This document shows positions 1 through 8,951 of a stretch of 34,265 nucleotides of DNA, piece by piece (position 1 is the stretch's first letter; each line of letters starts with the position of its first letter). Source of the stretch: an uncultured Bacilli bacterium (GTDB lineage Bacteria; Bacillota_I; Bacilli_A; RF39; UBA660). Position numbers and translations under genes: made by a program. The notes beneath the pieces are model-generated. The model did no database searches and was not told the origin of the DNA. It saw nothing but the letters and a program-made list of their open reading frames with translations. The DNA is taken from contig CANQQX010000013.1 in the NCBI GenBank assembly GCA_947626115.1, positions 1-34,265 of the forward strand, read 5' to 3'.

Positions 1-30
1 AAAATGAATAGAAAAACTTTTAATTCATTT

Positions 31-60
31 AAAAAGAATAGAATTAAATTTTTCTATTCT
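31..60 (-). terminator. Rho-independent terminator of murC
   Basis: Read on the minus strand, AGAATAG and CTATTCT form a 7-bp stem followed by a T run. It lies about 30 nt beyond the murC stop codon, where a terminator for murC is expected. Confidence 0.6.
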
Positions 61-89
61 TAAGTTAATAACATTGGAAAATAACCTAC

Positions 90-1460
90 TTATTTTTTTG
101 CTAATAAATTTATGCCAACTTCATTAACTGGACCAGCCCCAATGGTAATGACTAAGTCATTATCTTGTAAGTTTTCTTTTAAATATTCAACTATTTTATT
201 AAAACTATCAATGTATCTAACATTGGGATTTTCTTTTTTAATTAAATCAACTAAATCACTTTCTTTAACATTATAAATATTTATTTCTCTAGCTGGATAG
301 ATAGGGGCAATTATAATATTATCAAAATTTTTTAAGACACCTGCAAATTCTTCTAAATGTTCTTTAGTTCGAGAATATGTATGTGATTGGAATATAGCCC
401 AATTTTGATGACATTTAATATTTTTAGCTGAATTAAAGGTAGATTTAATTTCCGTTGGATGGTGAGCATAATCATCATATACTAATATATTATCTTTATA
501 AGTACCTAAAAGTTCAAATCTTCTTTCGACGCCCTTATATTCATTAATACCTTTTATAATAGATTCTTTACTTATATTATAAAAAATACATATAGCAGTA
601 GTAGCTAGGGCATTATAAATATTATGATTGCCTAATATATTTAAATGGAGTGATAGATATAATTCATTATTATAATAAATATCAAACATAGGATGACCTA
701 AATCATCATAAGTAATATTTTTAGCTACTAGATTAGCATCGGTATTATTAATACCATAAGTTAAAACATTTATATTATTTGGATAATTTAAACTCATCGT
801 ATTTTCATCATCACTATTTAAGACAAGTAGACCATTATCAGGTAAAAGATGAGCATATTTCGTAAATGATTTTTTAACATTATCCATATTTTTAAAATAA
901 TCTAAGTGATCATCATCAATATTTAAGATTACTTCACTAGTAGGATAGAAAGATAAAAATGAATCAACATATTCACAGGCTTCCATAATAAAATATTTAT
1001 TACCACCGACAAAATAGTTAGAATTTATTTTCGGGAGTATGGCACCGATTTGAATAGTGGGATTTTGATCATCTTCTAAAAAACAAGATGAAATCATACC
1101 AGTTGTAGTAGATTTACCATGCGTACCAGAAATACAAATAACATTTTCATAGTCTTTGGTAATTAAGCCTAAAAATTTAGCGCGTTCATACATTTCTTTG
1201 TTTAACTCTTTAGCTCTTTTTACCTCCGGATGTTCGGGACTAATCGCTGCTGTATAAACAATAATATCTGCTTCATCTACTAAAGTAGGATCTTCGCCAA
1301 TTACGACATTTATTCCTTTTTCTTTAAGCATTTGCACATTTTTAGAGTTTGATGCATCACTACCTGTAATAACATTGCCTTTTTCATGCATAATCTCGGC
1401 AATACCACTCATTGATATTCCACCAATACCAATCATATGAATTTTTTTATCTTTAAACAT
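90..1460 (-). CDS. murC: UDP-N-acetylmuramate--L-alanine ligase MurC
   Basis: MurC adds L-alanine to UDP-MurNAc, the first peptide-forming step of cytoplasmic peptidoglycan precursor synthesis. The 456-aa protein has the usual MurC length. It opens with the Rossmann-type UDP-binding motif GIGGISMSG (residues about 11-19). The Mur-ligase ATP loop GTHGKSTTT is at about 112-120, the central-domain segment NIDDDHLDYF follows, and YDDYAHHPTEI lies in the C-terminal domain. The start codon follows a purine-rich leader (AGAAAGAAGAAG) and a sigma-A-type promoter on the same strand. It is divergent from nrdD, so the two are separately transcribed. Presence of murC shows the organism makes peptidoglycan, which argues against a wall-less mollicute. 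Confidence 0.97.
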   Translation of the reverse strand: MFKDKKIHMIGIGGISMSGIAEIMHEKGNVITGSDASNSKNVQMLKEKGINVVIGEDPTLVDEADIIVYTAAISPEHPEVKRAKELNKEMYERAKFLGLITKDYENVICISGTHGKSTTTGMISSCFLEDDQNPTIQIGAILPKINSNYFVGGNKYFIMEACEYVDSFLSFYPTSEVILNIDDDHLDYFKNMDNVKKSFTKYAHLLPDNGLLVLNSDDENTMSLNYPNNINVLTYGINNTDANLVAKNITYDDLGHPMFDIYYNNELYLSLHLNILGNHNIYNALATTAICIFYNISKESIIKGINEYKGVERRFELLGTYKDNILVYDDYAHHPTEIKSTFNSAKNIKCHQNWAIFQSHTYSRTKEHLEEFAGVLKNFDNIIIAPIYPAREINIYNVKESDLVDLIKKENPNVRYIDSFNKIVEYLKENLQDNDLVITIGAGPVNEVGINLLAKK

Positions 1461-1760
1461 ATCTACTTCTTCTTTCTATAAATATATTATAATATGATTT
1501 AATTTTTATGACAATAAGATTAGAAAATTTGGCAAATTTTTTCTTTACATTTAATTACCTGTCAAGTATACAAAAAAATTTATTTTTTTCAATATTTTTT
1601 TACTATGCGGTACTATCTAAGTAAAAATGTTTTTTTTCTCAAAAATTTTATTTTTTTTGAAATGTTCGTTTGACAATTTGCAAAAAAATATTAAAAAAAA
1701 CATTGCTAATTTTTTCATCTTGTATGATAATTAATTTAGCGGAGGAAGGTAGTAGAAAGT
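1461..1760. other. Divergent intergenic region murC/nrdD
   Basis: This 300-nt gap between two outward-facing genes holds the murC promoter at its left end and the nrdD leader at its right end. It is extremely T/A-rich, with several T7-T9 runs. A TTGACA at about 1671 has no convincing -10 at 17 nt, so the nrdD promoter is unresolved. A short imperfect direct repeat (ACTATGCGGT ACTATCTAAG, about 1602-1621) is the only non-homopolymeric structure I see. It does not clearly match the NrdR box consensus. No open reading frame of note. Confidence 0.5.
1486..1514 (-). promoter_or_regulatory. Sigma-A-type promoter of murC
   Basis: On the minus strand TTGTCA is followed by a 17-nt spacer and a perfect TATAAT, about 26 nt upstream of the murC start codon. 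Confidence 0.7.
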
Positions 1761-4034
1761 ATGAAAGCAGAAGTAGGTAACGATTTAATCGTTGTTAAAA
1801 GAAGTGGGCAAAGAGTCCCTTTTAATGAAGCAAAAATAGCTTTGGCTATCAAAAAAGGCTTTGATAGTGTTTATGAAAACTATGATGAAAAAATAGTTAA
1901 CAAAGTTAAAGAAAAAGTTGCAAAGTATATTGAAAAAGAATATCAAGAAAGAAAAACAATTGGTATTGAAGAAATTCAAGATATTATTGAAAAAGAACTT
2001 AAAAAAACAGATGAAGCAGTTTATAAATCTTTCTCAGAATATAGAGAAAGAAGAGCAGCGTCAAGAGAAGCATTTGTTGTAAAGCAACAACATAAATTTG
2101 TTAAAGCAATTGAATCTTTAGGATTAAAATCAGCAAAAGAAGAAAACTCTAAAAGAGAAAATGCTAATGTTGACGGTGATGGCCCAATGGGTACAATGTT
2201 ACACTTTGGTTCAACTGTATCAAAAGAATTTGCGAAAGCTTATTTAATGGATGCAAAATATGCAAGAGCCCATGATGAAGGCGCTATTCATATTCACGAT
2301 TTAGATTTTCTAGCGATGGGCACAACAACTTGTAATCAAATCGATTTGGAAAAATTATTCAAAAATGGTTTTTCCACTGGACATGGTTTTTTAAGAACTC
2401 CAAATGATATTATGAGTTATACAGCGCTTGCAGCCATTTGTATTCAAGCCAATCAAAATGATCAACATGGTGGACAAAGTATTCCAATGTTTGATTATTA
2501 TATGGCTCCAGGTGTTAAGAAAACATTTAAAAAGCAATTAAAACAAATGTTATATGATTACTTAGATTTAGAAGGTTTCCTTGGGGAAATAGATTTTGAT
2601 AAAGTAGTTGAGAAAATAAATGAACTTGATTCTATTGAAATACCTGTAGTAGATACCTTTAAAGAATTTATTACAAGTGAAAGATTAGAAGAGTTATTTA
2701 CTAAATCTTATGATAAAGCTTTAGCTAAAACAGACAGAATTACTTATCAAGCTATGGAAGCATTTATTCATAATTTAAATACAATGCATTCAAGAGCTGG
2801 TGCTCAAGTACCATTCTCATCAGTTAACTTTGGTACTGATACTTCACCAGAAGGCAGAATGGTTATGAAGAATTTCTTACTAGCTACAGATGCTGGTCTT
2901 GGTCAAGGTGAAACACCAATATTCCCAATTTCTATTTTCAAATTAAAAGAAGGTGTCAGTTATAACAAAGAAGATCCTAACTATGATTTATTCAAACTAG
3001 CTTGTAAAGTATCAGCAAAAAGATTATTTCCTAACTTCTCATTCTTAGATTCATCTTTTAATAAACCATATTTAAAAGAAGGAGATCCGAAGACAGAAGT
3101 TGGTTATATGGGTTGTCGTACGAGAGTTATTGGTAACATTTGCTATCCTGATAAACAAATTACCCCAGGAAGAGGAAACTTATCATTTACGACCATTAAC
3201 CTACCTAGAATTGGTATTAAACATGGTATTGCTCTAGGTGAAAGAGATAAAGCTGACATGAAAGGATTTTACGAAGAACTTGATGAAATGTTAGATTTAT
3301 GTAAAGGCCAATTATTACAAAGATTTGATATTCAATGTAGTAAAAGTGTTAATAACTTTAAATTCTTATTAGGTTCTCATGTATGGCTTGATTCCGAAAA
3401 ATTAGAACCAGGTCAAAAAATTAGAAAGATTTTAAAACATGGTACATTATCAATCGGATTTATTGGCCTTGCTGAATGTTTAAAAGCTTTAATTGGTGAA
3501 CATCATGGTGAATCAGAGAAAGCCCAAAAATTAGGTTTAGAGATTATTAAGCATATGAGAGATAAATGTGATGAGTATTCTGAAGAAATGAAATTAAACT
3601 TTACTTGTCTTGCAACACCAGCAGAAGGATTATCAGGAAGATTTGTTGGTATTGATAGATCAATTTATGGCAAGTTAAAAGGTATAACAGATCGTGAATA
3701 TTATACTAATTCATTCCACGTTCCAGTATACTATCATACAACTATTGAACATAAACTAGAAGTGGAAGGAAAATATCATAAATTAACTAATGCAGGTCAT
3801 ATATCTTATATCGAGATAGATGGTGATACTGCAAATAATGTCGAAGCATTTGAGAAAATTATTCGGATAATGCACGATAATGATATTGGTTATGGTGCCG
3901 TTAACCACCCAGTAGATCGTGATCCAGTTTGTGGTTATGTCGGTGTTATAAATAATGTATGTCCAAGATGTGGCAGACATGATTTTGAAGGGGTACCGGT
4001 TGAAACAATTAGTCATCTAGATTGTAATTGCTAA
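1761..4034 (+). CDS. nrdD: Anaerobic ribonucleoside-triphosphate reductase, large catalytic part (lacks its own glycyl-radical tail)
   Basis: Class III ribonucleotide reductase, which reduces ribonucleotides to deoxyribonucleotides without oxygen. The 757-aa protein starts with an ATP-cone allosteric domain (about residues 8-100, VVKRSGQRVPFNEAKI), followed by the ten-stranded barrel (HIHDLD, TTTCNQIDL, HGGQSIPMFDYYMAPGV). It ends in a zinc-binding Cys cluster (PVCGYVGVINNVCPRCG ... LDCNC). The expected C-terminal RxxGY glycyl-radical loop is absent. It occurs instead in the next, separately translated 57-aa protein. The start follows GGAGGAAGG. It forms an operon with the radical protein and nrdG. 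The product family is certain; how the split enzyme assembles is inferred. Confidence 0.96.
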   Translation: MKAEVGNDLIVVKRSGQRVPFNEAKIALAIKKGFDSVYENYDEKIVNKVKEKVAKYIEKEYQERKTIGIEEIQDIIEKELKKTDEAVYKSFSEYRERRAASREAFVVKQQHKFVKAIESLGLKSAKEENSKRENANVDGDGPMGTMLHFGSTVSKEFAKAYLMDAKYARAHDEGAIHIHDLDFLAMGTTTCNQIDLEKLFKNGFSTGHGFLRTPNDIMSYTALAAICIQANQNDQHGGQSIPMFDYYMAPGVKKTFKKQLKQMLYDYLDLEGFLGEIDFDKVVEKINELDSIEIPVVDTFKEFITSERLEELFTKSYDKALAKTDRITYQAMEAFIHNLNTMHSRAGAQVPFSSVNFGTDTSPEGRMVMKNFLLATDAGLGQGETPIFPISIFKLKEGVSYNKEDPNYDLFKLACKVSAKRLFPNFSFLDSSFNKPYLKEGDPKTEVGYMGCRTRVIGNICYPDKQITPGRGNLSFTTINLPRIGIKHGIALGERDKADMKGFYEELDEMLDLCKGQLLQRFDIQCSKSVNNFKFLLGSHVWLDSEKLEPGQKIRKILKHGTLSIGFIGLAECLKALIGEHHGESEKAQKLGLEIIKHMRDKCDEYSEEMKLNFTCLATPAEGLSGRFVGIDRSIYGKLKGITDREYYTNSFHVPVYYHTTIEHKLEVEGKYHKLTNAGHISYIEIDGDTANNVEAFEKIIRIMHDNDIGYGAVNHPVDRDPVCGYVGVINNVCPRCGRHDFEGVPVETISHLDCNC

Positions 4035-4059
4035 AATAAGATAAGGAGGAGGAAATATT

Positions 4060-4233
4060 ATGGAAGCAGTTAAAAAAGTAAAAATGGTTGGTGAAGGAGT
4101 TGGATTTGAAAGAATCCGTCGTATTACAGGTTATCTAGTTGGTACAACAGAAAGATTTAATAATGCTAAAAAAGCTGAAGAAAAAGATCGTGTTAAACAT
4201 ACACTAAGCGAAAAAGTTAATCATACAGCATAG
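4060..4233 (+). CDS. Stand-alone glycyl-radical tail of NrdD (57 aa)
   Basis: A small gene absent from the ORF track. It starts with ATG 26 nt after nrdD and has its own strong ribosome binding site, AAGGAGGAGG. The product contains ERIRRITGYLVGTTERFNNAKK, then EEKDRVKH. This is the conserved C-terminal segment of class III reductases, with RITGY as the glycyl-radical loop and Gly24 as the predicted radical site. In many NrdD proteins this segment is fused to the end of the large chain. Here it is a discrete polypeptide, presumably activated by NrdG and docked on NrdD, somewhat like the stand-alone radical subunit of pyruvate formate-lyase repair (GrcA/YfiD). The tail identity is seen directly; the trans-acting role is inference. 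Confidence 0.85.
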   Translation: MEAVKKVKMVGEGVGFERIRRITGYLVGTTERFNNAKKAEEKDRVKHTLSEKVNHTA

Positions 4234-4244
4234 TTGGTGTTAAA

Positions 4245-4799
4245 ATGACAATTAGACTCGCAGCACCACTTCAAAGTGATAGTGTTGTCGATGGCTTTGG
4301 CATAAGGACAGTTATATGGACACAAGGTTGTTCTCATGATTGTCCTTTTTGTCAAAATCCCCAAACACATGATTTTGAAGGTGGAGAAGAAGTAGACGTT
4401 AAAGACGTTCTAACAGAACTTGATAATTTACGCAACCAAGAAGGAATTACTTTAAGTGGAGGAGATCCTCTATTTCAAATTGAACCTGTGGTAGAAATTG
4501 CGAAACATGCCAAAGAAATTGGCTTAAATGTTTGGTGTTATACCGGATTTACTTATGAAAAAGTATTAGAAATGGGAAAAAAGAATCCGAAATATTTAGA
4601 GCTTTTAAATTATTTAGATGTTTTAGTTGATGGTAGATTTGAAATTGCTAAAAAAGATTTAAATCTTTTATTTAGGGGATCAAGTAATCAAAGACTTATC
4701 AATGTACCAGAAACTTTAAAACAAAATAAAATAGTCATAATACCAGAAAGTGATGGTATTATTGATAGTTTTAAAAATAAAAATAAATTATATATATAA
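4245..4799 (+). CDS. nrdG: Anaerobic ribonucleotide reductase activating protein NrdG (radical SAM)
   Basis: Radical-SAM activase that installs the glycyl radical on class III reductase. The [4Fe-4S] ligands are the CxxxCxxC motif GCSHDCPFC (Cys29, Cys33, Cys36). It is followed by the SAM-binding TLSGGDPL segment and an LDVLVDGRFE motif common in NrdG. The length of 184 aa is normal, with a Lys/Asn-rich tail. The ATG lies 11 nt after the stop of the glycyl-radical protein with only a weak ribosome binding site (GTTGGTG). Translation may therefore be coupled to the upstream gene. It is the last gene of the nrdD operon and is followed by a terminator. Confidence 0.95.
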   Translation: MTIRLAAPLQSDSVVDGFGIRTVIWTQGCSHDCPFCQNPQTHDFEGGEEVDVKDVLTELDNLRNQEGITLSGGDPLFQIEPVVEIAKHAKEIGLNVWCYTGFTYEKVLEMGKKNPKYLELLNYLDVLVDGRFEIAKKDLNLLFRGSSNQRLINVPETLKQNKIVIIPESDGIIDSFKNKNKLYI

Positions 4800-4801
4800 G
4801 T

Positions 4802-4829
4802 AATAGATGAAAAAATCTATTATTTTTTT
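4802..4829 (+). terminator. Rho-independent terminator of the nrdD-nrdG operon
   Basis: AATAGAT and ATCTATT pair into a 7-bp stem with an A-rich loop, followed by ATTTTTTT. It lies directly after the nrdG stop. Confidence 0.85.
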
Positions 4830-4889
4830 GTGATTTTGACAAGCTAAATGTAAAATTTTATTAACTAGTCATAATTTTACAAACACATC

Positions 4890-4918
4890 TTGAAAAATTT
4901 TACTTTTTAATGTATAAT
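4890..4918 (+). promoter_or_regulatory. Sigma-A-type promoter of the large surface-protein gene
   Basis: TTGAAA, a 17-nt spacer and a perfect TATAAT, 29 nt upstream of the preferred ATG. Confidence 0.75.
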
Positions 4919-4946
4919 TAATTTACAAAAAAGGGGAGTGATTTAT

Positions 4947-7900
4947 ATGCAAAAATTAAAGAAATTAATTTATTCTTTTTGCTTTGTGTGTTTACTATTT
5001 GGTTTAATTTTTAGTGTAAATGTTTATTATAAAAAATTTGATAATCAAAATCATAATATTTTTAGTTTGGCAACATTACCATACGATGCAAATACGCATA
5101 TTTATTTATCTGATTTAGATTATCGAGACGATTCTATTGTCGAACCTGGTTATTATATAAGAAAAGATAAAAATGGAGAAGGCGGCCTTATTTCCGTTAA
5201 TACTGATGATGGTAAAAAGACTTTTATTAAAGGTGTAGCAGCCTGGGCAACATCTGACGTTATTTATGATTTAACTGATTTAGACTATGATTATTTTGTA
5301 TCTTATGTTGGTGTTGATTCAACTCAAACAAGTGATTACTATAATAGTGGAGTAAGATTTACTATTTATACATCTATAAATGGTACAGATTGGGATACAG
5401 TTTATACATCTGGTATTAAAAAAGGTAAAGACATTGCTGAAAAAGTAACAATTGATTTAAAAAAAGATGGTATTAAAGCCAATTATTTAAGATTATATGC
5501 TTATGAAAATGGTGATTCTTGGTATAGTCAATGGCATGATGATGCCGTTTATGCTGATGCTAAATTAATAAAAAAAGATTATGAAGATAAATTTGTTACA
5601 TCAAATATTATTAAAACAATTAATGGCTATAATGAAGAATTAAATAGTTATAAAGATGAAATAAAAAGTGGCAATTTTACTCATTTAGAAGACTATGAAA
5701 CAACACTTCTAAAAAAAGAATTTGTTAAAAGAGCTGATTATGATATTTTACAAGCTTTAATTAATTATAGTAAAGATTATGAAAATATCATTAAATGGTT
5801 ATTTAGTGATAAAGAAGCTTTAGAATTATATATTCTAGGAGGAGAAGCTGATGGTAATTATGGTACTAGTTTAAAAGTATTAAATGAATTATATACTAAG
5901 TATCATGATGATTTTAATGATCTTGAAAATGGTAAATTATATAAAGAAATGGCTATTACTTTATCATTAACTCATTCAACTAGTGTTGGTTTATGGGTAA
6001 GTGGTGCCCCAGAAGATCCAGATGATCCAAATGGTTCTAATGCCGTAAAAAGATATGAAATTTATAAAGATTTATATCTAAATAATAGATTAGATAATAA
6101 TATTTTTAAAGATTTAACGGTAGAAGAAATGCGTTATGTCATGAATAATGTTATTGATGATGAAGAAATTAAATGGTTAAATGATTATACCAATAAAAAT
6201 GATAAAGACAAAGTCGGTACAAAAACATTGTCACAACCAAATTCAGCTAAGAATCCATATACATATATAAATTATACATTTGATTATGATTATAATAAAG
6301 ATAAGTATTATGATGATGCGCAAAAAGATTATTGGGATGCTAAAGTTCATAATAATTCTGAAAATTTAGTAAGTTATGGTTTTAAAAATTATAATCTTAC
6401 CTATAAAACAGGTTATCCAAAATTATGGATAGTCTTTGAAGAAGGTTCAGTTTGTGGTGGTTTATCAAAAACTGGTTCTAATATTCAAGGTGTTTATGGT
6501 GTGCCATCATCTGTAATATCACAACCTGGTCATGCCGCTTACATTTATATGTATAAAAATGCGCAAGGTGAAAAATTATGGACAATGTATAACGATGTTT
6601 CTGGTTGGGGTCAATCAGGAAAAACAGAAAAACTATCGGTAAGAATGCCTAATGGTTGGGGTAGTGGTAGCTATGCTGGCAGTTATCCGGTTACTTATAT
6701 TCTTTTAAGTCAATCAGCTTTAAATGAATATGATAAGTATAAAGAAGCTGAAGAAATAATGATGACTACTGATTTCTTTCTAAATGATTACACTACTTTA
6801 ACAACCATTTATAATAAAGCAATAGAAGTAGAACCAATTAATTTAGATGCTTATCTTGGTTTAATTGATACTTATAAGAAAATGAATGCAAGTGATACAG
6901 AATACCAAGCATTAGCGGAAAAAATAATGATAAACTTAAAATATTATCCATTACCAATGAACGATTTATTAAATTTAATCATAAATAATGTTAAAAATGA
7001 TGAAATAAAAACAGATTTAATTAATAAAAGAACAAATTTATTAATAGCAGATAAAAGCTTAAATCAAAGTAATGTAAAAGATTACAATCAAATTCAAGCA
7101 GTAAACCAAGTAGCAACATACCTTTTACAAGAAAATAAACCTTTAGCTAAATTCTCATTTGAAGATAAAACTATTACTTTGAATAAAGACTATTTAACTA
7201 ATCCGGTATGGCAATATAGTGTTGATAGTAATAATTTTAGTAAGGAAGTATCTGGACTTACTTATACACTTTCAGATGAAGAAGTAGATAAAATTCATGA
7301 AGAAACTGAAATATTAATTAAAATTAAGGGACAAAATAATGTTATTTATGAAATACCAATTGAAAAACCAATTATTCCACCAGAACTAAATTATAGTGAT
7401 ATTGATAATACCATTAATACCCAAGTAAGTGGCAAAGGTTATAGTGCAGATGCTCTAGAGTATCGTCTTGAAGGTAATACTGATTGGCAAAAATTGAGTG
7501 ATGGTTATGATTTTTCTGGTAATAAAAATGTGGAAATTAGAATTGGCCGTCACGGCGAATATGTCGCAAGTGATTCAGTAATCTTTAACTTTACCGCTAT
7601 TGGTGAAAGTGATAAATATTTATATGTTACTGATTTAGGCATTAAAGATTTTTCTTCAGAATATACAAAAACGGAAGATAATAGTGCTGCTAACGTCTTA
7701 GACAATAATAATGATACTTTATGGCATACAAGTTGGGATGGCTCTGATCATGATCGTTATATTACTTTAGAAGTTAAAGGAGATCCAGTTTATGTAACAG
7801 CACTAGAATATGTACCAAGACAAGGAGCAACTAATGGTATAGTTACTAAAGCCGAAGTTTCAACAAGTATGGATGGAGTTAATTATACTAAAGTAGAAAC

Positions 7901-8663
7901 TACAACTGACTTAGAATGGGATGCTAACAACAGAAGTAAATATGCGATATTTACAGAACCGGTTAAAGCCAAATATGTTAGATTACAAGCTTTAGAAAAT
8001 GCTGGTGATGGTCGTTCATTTATGAGTGCAGCGGAAATTAGATTATTTGAAGATTCAACTGCTAGAGTTATGCCAACTGCGGAAATAGAATATAGTATAA
8101 AGACAGAAACTACTGGTAGTGTAGTAGCGAAATTAGTAAATAAAAATAAAGATTTTACTATTACCAACAATAATGGTAAAGATACTTATACATTTACTAA
8201 GAATGGTTCATTTACTTTTACTTTTGTTGATGAATATGGTAATAAGGGTAGTGCTACTGCAACTGTTACTTGGATAAAAGAAGAAAGCAAAAATAATAAT
8301 ACTAATAGTAGTACTAATAGTGAATCTAATGTAGCAGATACTAATTTAAGTACAGGTGATGGTAGTAAGACAACTAGTACAACAACAAATAAAACTACTA
8401 ATAAGAATAATAGTAGTTCTAATAGTAATGATAGTGATACAACAGTAGATGAAAATGTTGTAGAAGAAAATACCGAAACAACAAATAATAATACAGAAAC
8501 TAATGATAAGCAAAATGTAACTAACCAAGATATTAATGAAAGTAGTACTACAACTGAAAGTAATAACAATTTGGTTAGAAATACTATTATCATTGTAGTA
8601 GGTATAGGTATTTTAGGAGCTTCTATCTTTGCTATTAAGTCATTCTATAATAATCGTGATTAA
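4947..8663 (+). CDS. Large surface protein: NPCBM-like + transglutaminase-like + F5/8C-like regions, C-terminal membrane anchor
   Basis: The ORF track begins at a GTG (4938). The ATG at 4947 is preferred because AAGGGGAG lies 8 nt upstream of it. The N-terminus is a hydrophobic export signal (about residues 8-28). Residues about 45-210 resemble an NPCBM carbohydrate-binding module (LSDLDYRDDS ... KGVAAWATSDV ... FTIYTSINGTDW). A transglutaminase-like core follows with candidate Cys503, His529 and Asp550 (EGSVCGG, QPGHAAY, MYNDVSGW). A helical, TPR-like stretch follows, then an F5/8 type C-like module (about residues 895-1035, DNNNDTLWHTSW ... KYVRLQALE). A Ser/Asn/Thr-rich linker leads to a single C-terminal transmembrane helix with a short charged tail. 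No LPXTG is seen, so the protein is probably membrane-anchored and facing outward. It likely acts on or binds glycans or glycoproteins; the substrate is unknown. Confidence 0.85.
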   Translation: MQKLKKLIYSFCFVCLLFGLIFSVNVYYKKFDNQNHNIFSLATLPYDANTHIYLSDLDYRDDSIVEPGYYIRKDKNGEGGLISVNTDDGKKTFIKGVAAWATSDVIYDLTDLDYDYFVSYVGVDSTQTSDYYNSGVRFTIYTSINGTDWDTVYTSGIKKGKDIAEKVTIDLKKDGIKANYLRLYAYENGDSWYSQWHDDAVYADAKLIKKDYEDKFVTSNIIKTINGYNEELNSYKDEIKSGNFTHLEDYETTLLKKEFVKRADYDILQALINYSKDYENIIKWLFSDKEALELYILGGEADGNYGTSLKVLNELYTKYHDDFNDLENGKLYKEMAITLSLTHSTSVGLWVSGAPEDPDDPNGSNAVKRYEIYKDLYLNNRLDNNIFKDLTVEEMRYVMNNVIDDEEIKWLNDYTNKNDKDKVGTKTLSQPNSAKNPYTYINYTFDYDYNKDKYYDDAQKDYWDAKVHNNSENLVSYGFKNYNLTYKTGYPKLWIVFEEGSVCGGLSKTGSNIQGVYGVPSSVISQPGHAAYIYMYKNAQGEKLWTMYNDVSGWGQSGKTEKLSVRMPNGWGSGSYAGSYPVTYILLSQSALNEYDKYKEAEEIMMTTDFFLNDYTTLTTIYNKAIEVEPINLDAYLGLIDTYKKMNASDTEYQALAEKIMINLKYYPLPMNDLLNLIINNVKNDEIKTDLINKRTNLLIADKSLNQSNVKDYNQIQAVNQVATYLLQENKPLAKFSFEDKTITLNKDYLTNPVWQYSVDSNNFSKEVSGLTYTLSDEEVDKIHEETEILIKIKGQNNVIYEIPIEKPIIPPELNYSDIDNTINTQVSGKGYSADALEYRLEGNTDWQKLSDGYDFSGNKNVEIRIGRHGEYVASDSVIFNFTAIGESDKYLYVTDLGIKDFSSEYTKTEDNSAANVLDNNNDTLWHTSWDGSDHDRYITLEVKGDPVYVTALEYVPRQGATNGIVTKAEVSTSMDGVNYTKVETTTDLEWDANNRSKYAIFTEPVKAKYVRLQALENAGDGRSFMSAAEIRLFEDSTARVMPTAEIEYSIKTETTGSVVAKLVNKNKDFTITNNNGKDTYTFTKNGSFTFTFVDEYGNKGSATATVTWIKEESKNNNTNSSTNSESNVADTNLSTGDGSKTTSTTTNKTTNKNNSSSNSNDSDTTVDENVVEENTETTNNNTETNDKQNVTNQDINESSTTTESNNNLVRNTIIIVVGIGILGASIFAIKSFYNNRD

Positions 8664-8673
8664 AAAAATTAGT

Positions 8674-8702
8674 TTGACTTATAAATAAATTTTGCATATA
8701 AT
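8674..8702 (+). promoter_or_regulatory. Sigma-A-type promoter of the T-box/ileS unit
   Basis: TTGACT, a 17-nt spacer and TATAAT, located about 25 nt before the T-box stem I. A textbook local reference for normal promoter spacing. Confidence 0.8.
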
Positions 8703-8719
8703 TAGTATTGTAATTTAAA

Positions 8720-8940
8720 AACGAATGCAAGACACGTAAATTAAACTTATTTTAAAGAGAGTTAGTGGATGGTGTAAACTAATAAAAGACGTTTAATTTA
8801 TATCACTTGCTAGTTGGTTATTGGAAATATGAGTATAATAACCCGTCGATGGCGTTAACATTATTTGAGATGATAAAATTCATAAATTAAGGTGGTACCA
8901 CGGTAATGCGTCCTTATGTTTATGAATTTTTTTATTTAGG
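8720..8940 (+). promoter_or_regulatory. T-box riboswitch, isoleucine-specific
   Basis: Leader RNA that senses uncharged tRNA and controls ileS. Stem I can be drawn from GCAAG (8727) pairing with CTTGC (8806-8810) and TAAATTAAAC pairing with GTTTAATTTA. The internal loop between these helices contains ATC followed by A on its 3' side (8802-8804), the position of a T-box specifier, and ATC is an Ile codon. The conserved T-box AAGGTGGTACCACGG is at 8889-8903. A terminator helix AATTCATAAA/TTTATGAATT followed by T7 overlaps it (about 8877-8935) and would compete with the antiterminator. All elements are in the expected order before ileS. Confidence 0.95.
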
Positions 8941-8951
8941 AAGGTGAGTTT

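Noticed and set aside
1671-1700. TTGACA as the nrdD promoter
   Set aside because: No acceptable -10 at 16-18 nt, and the match is within a highly T/A-rich stretch.
8186-8593. 135-aa minus-strand ORF of Leu/Val/Ser
   Set aside because: Complement of the Ser/Asn/Thr-rich linker of the large surface protein; low-complexity shadow without a start context.
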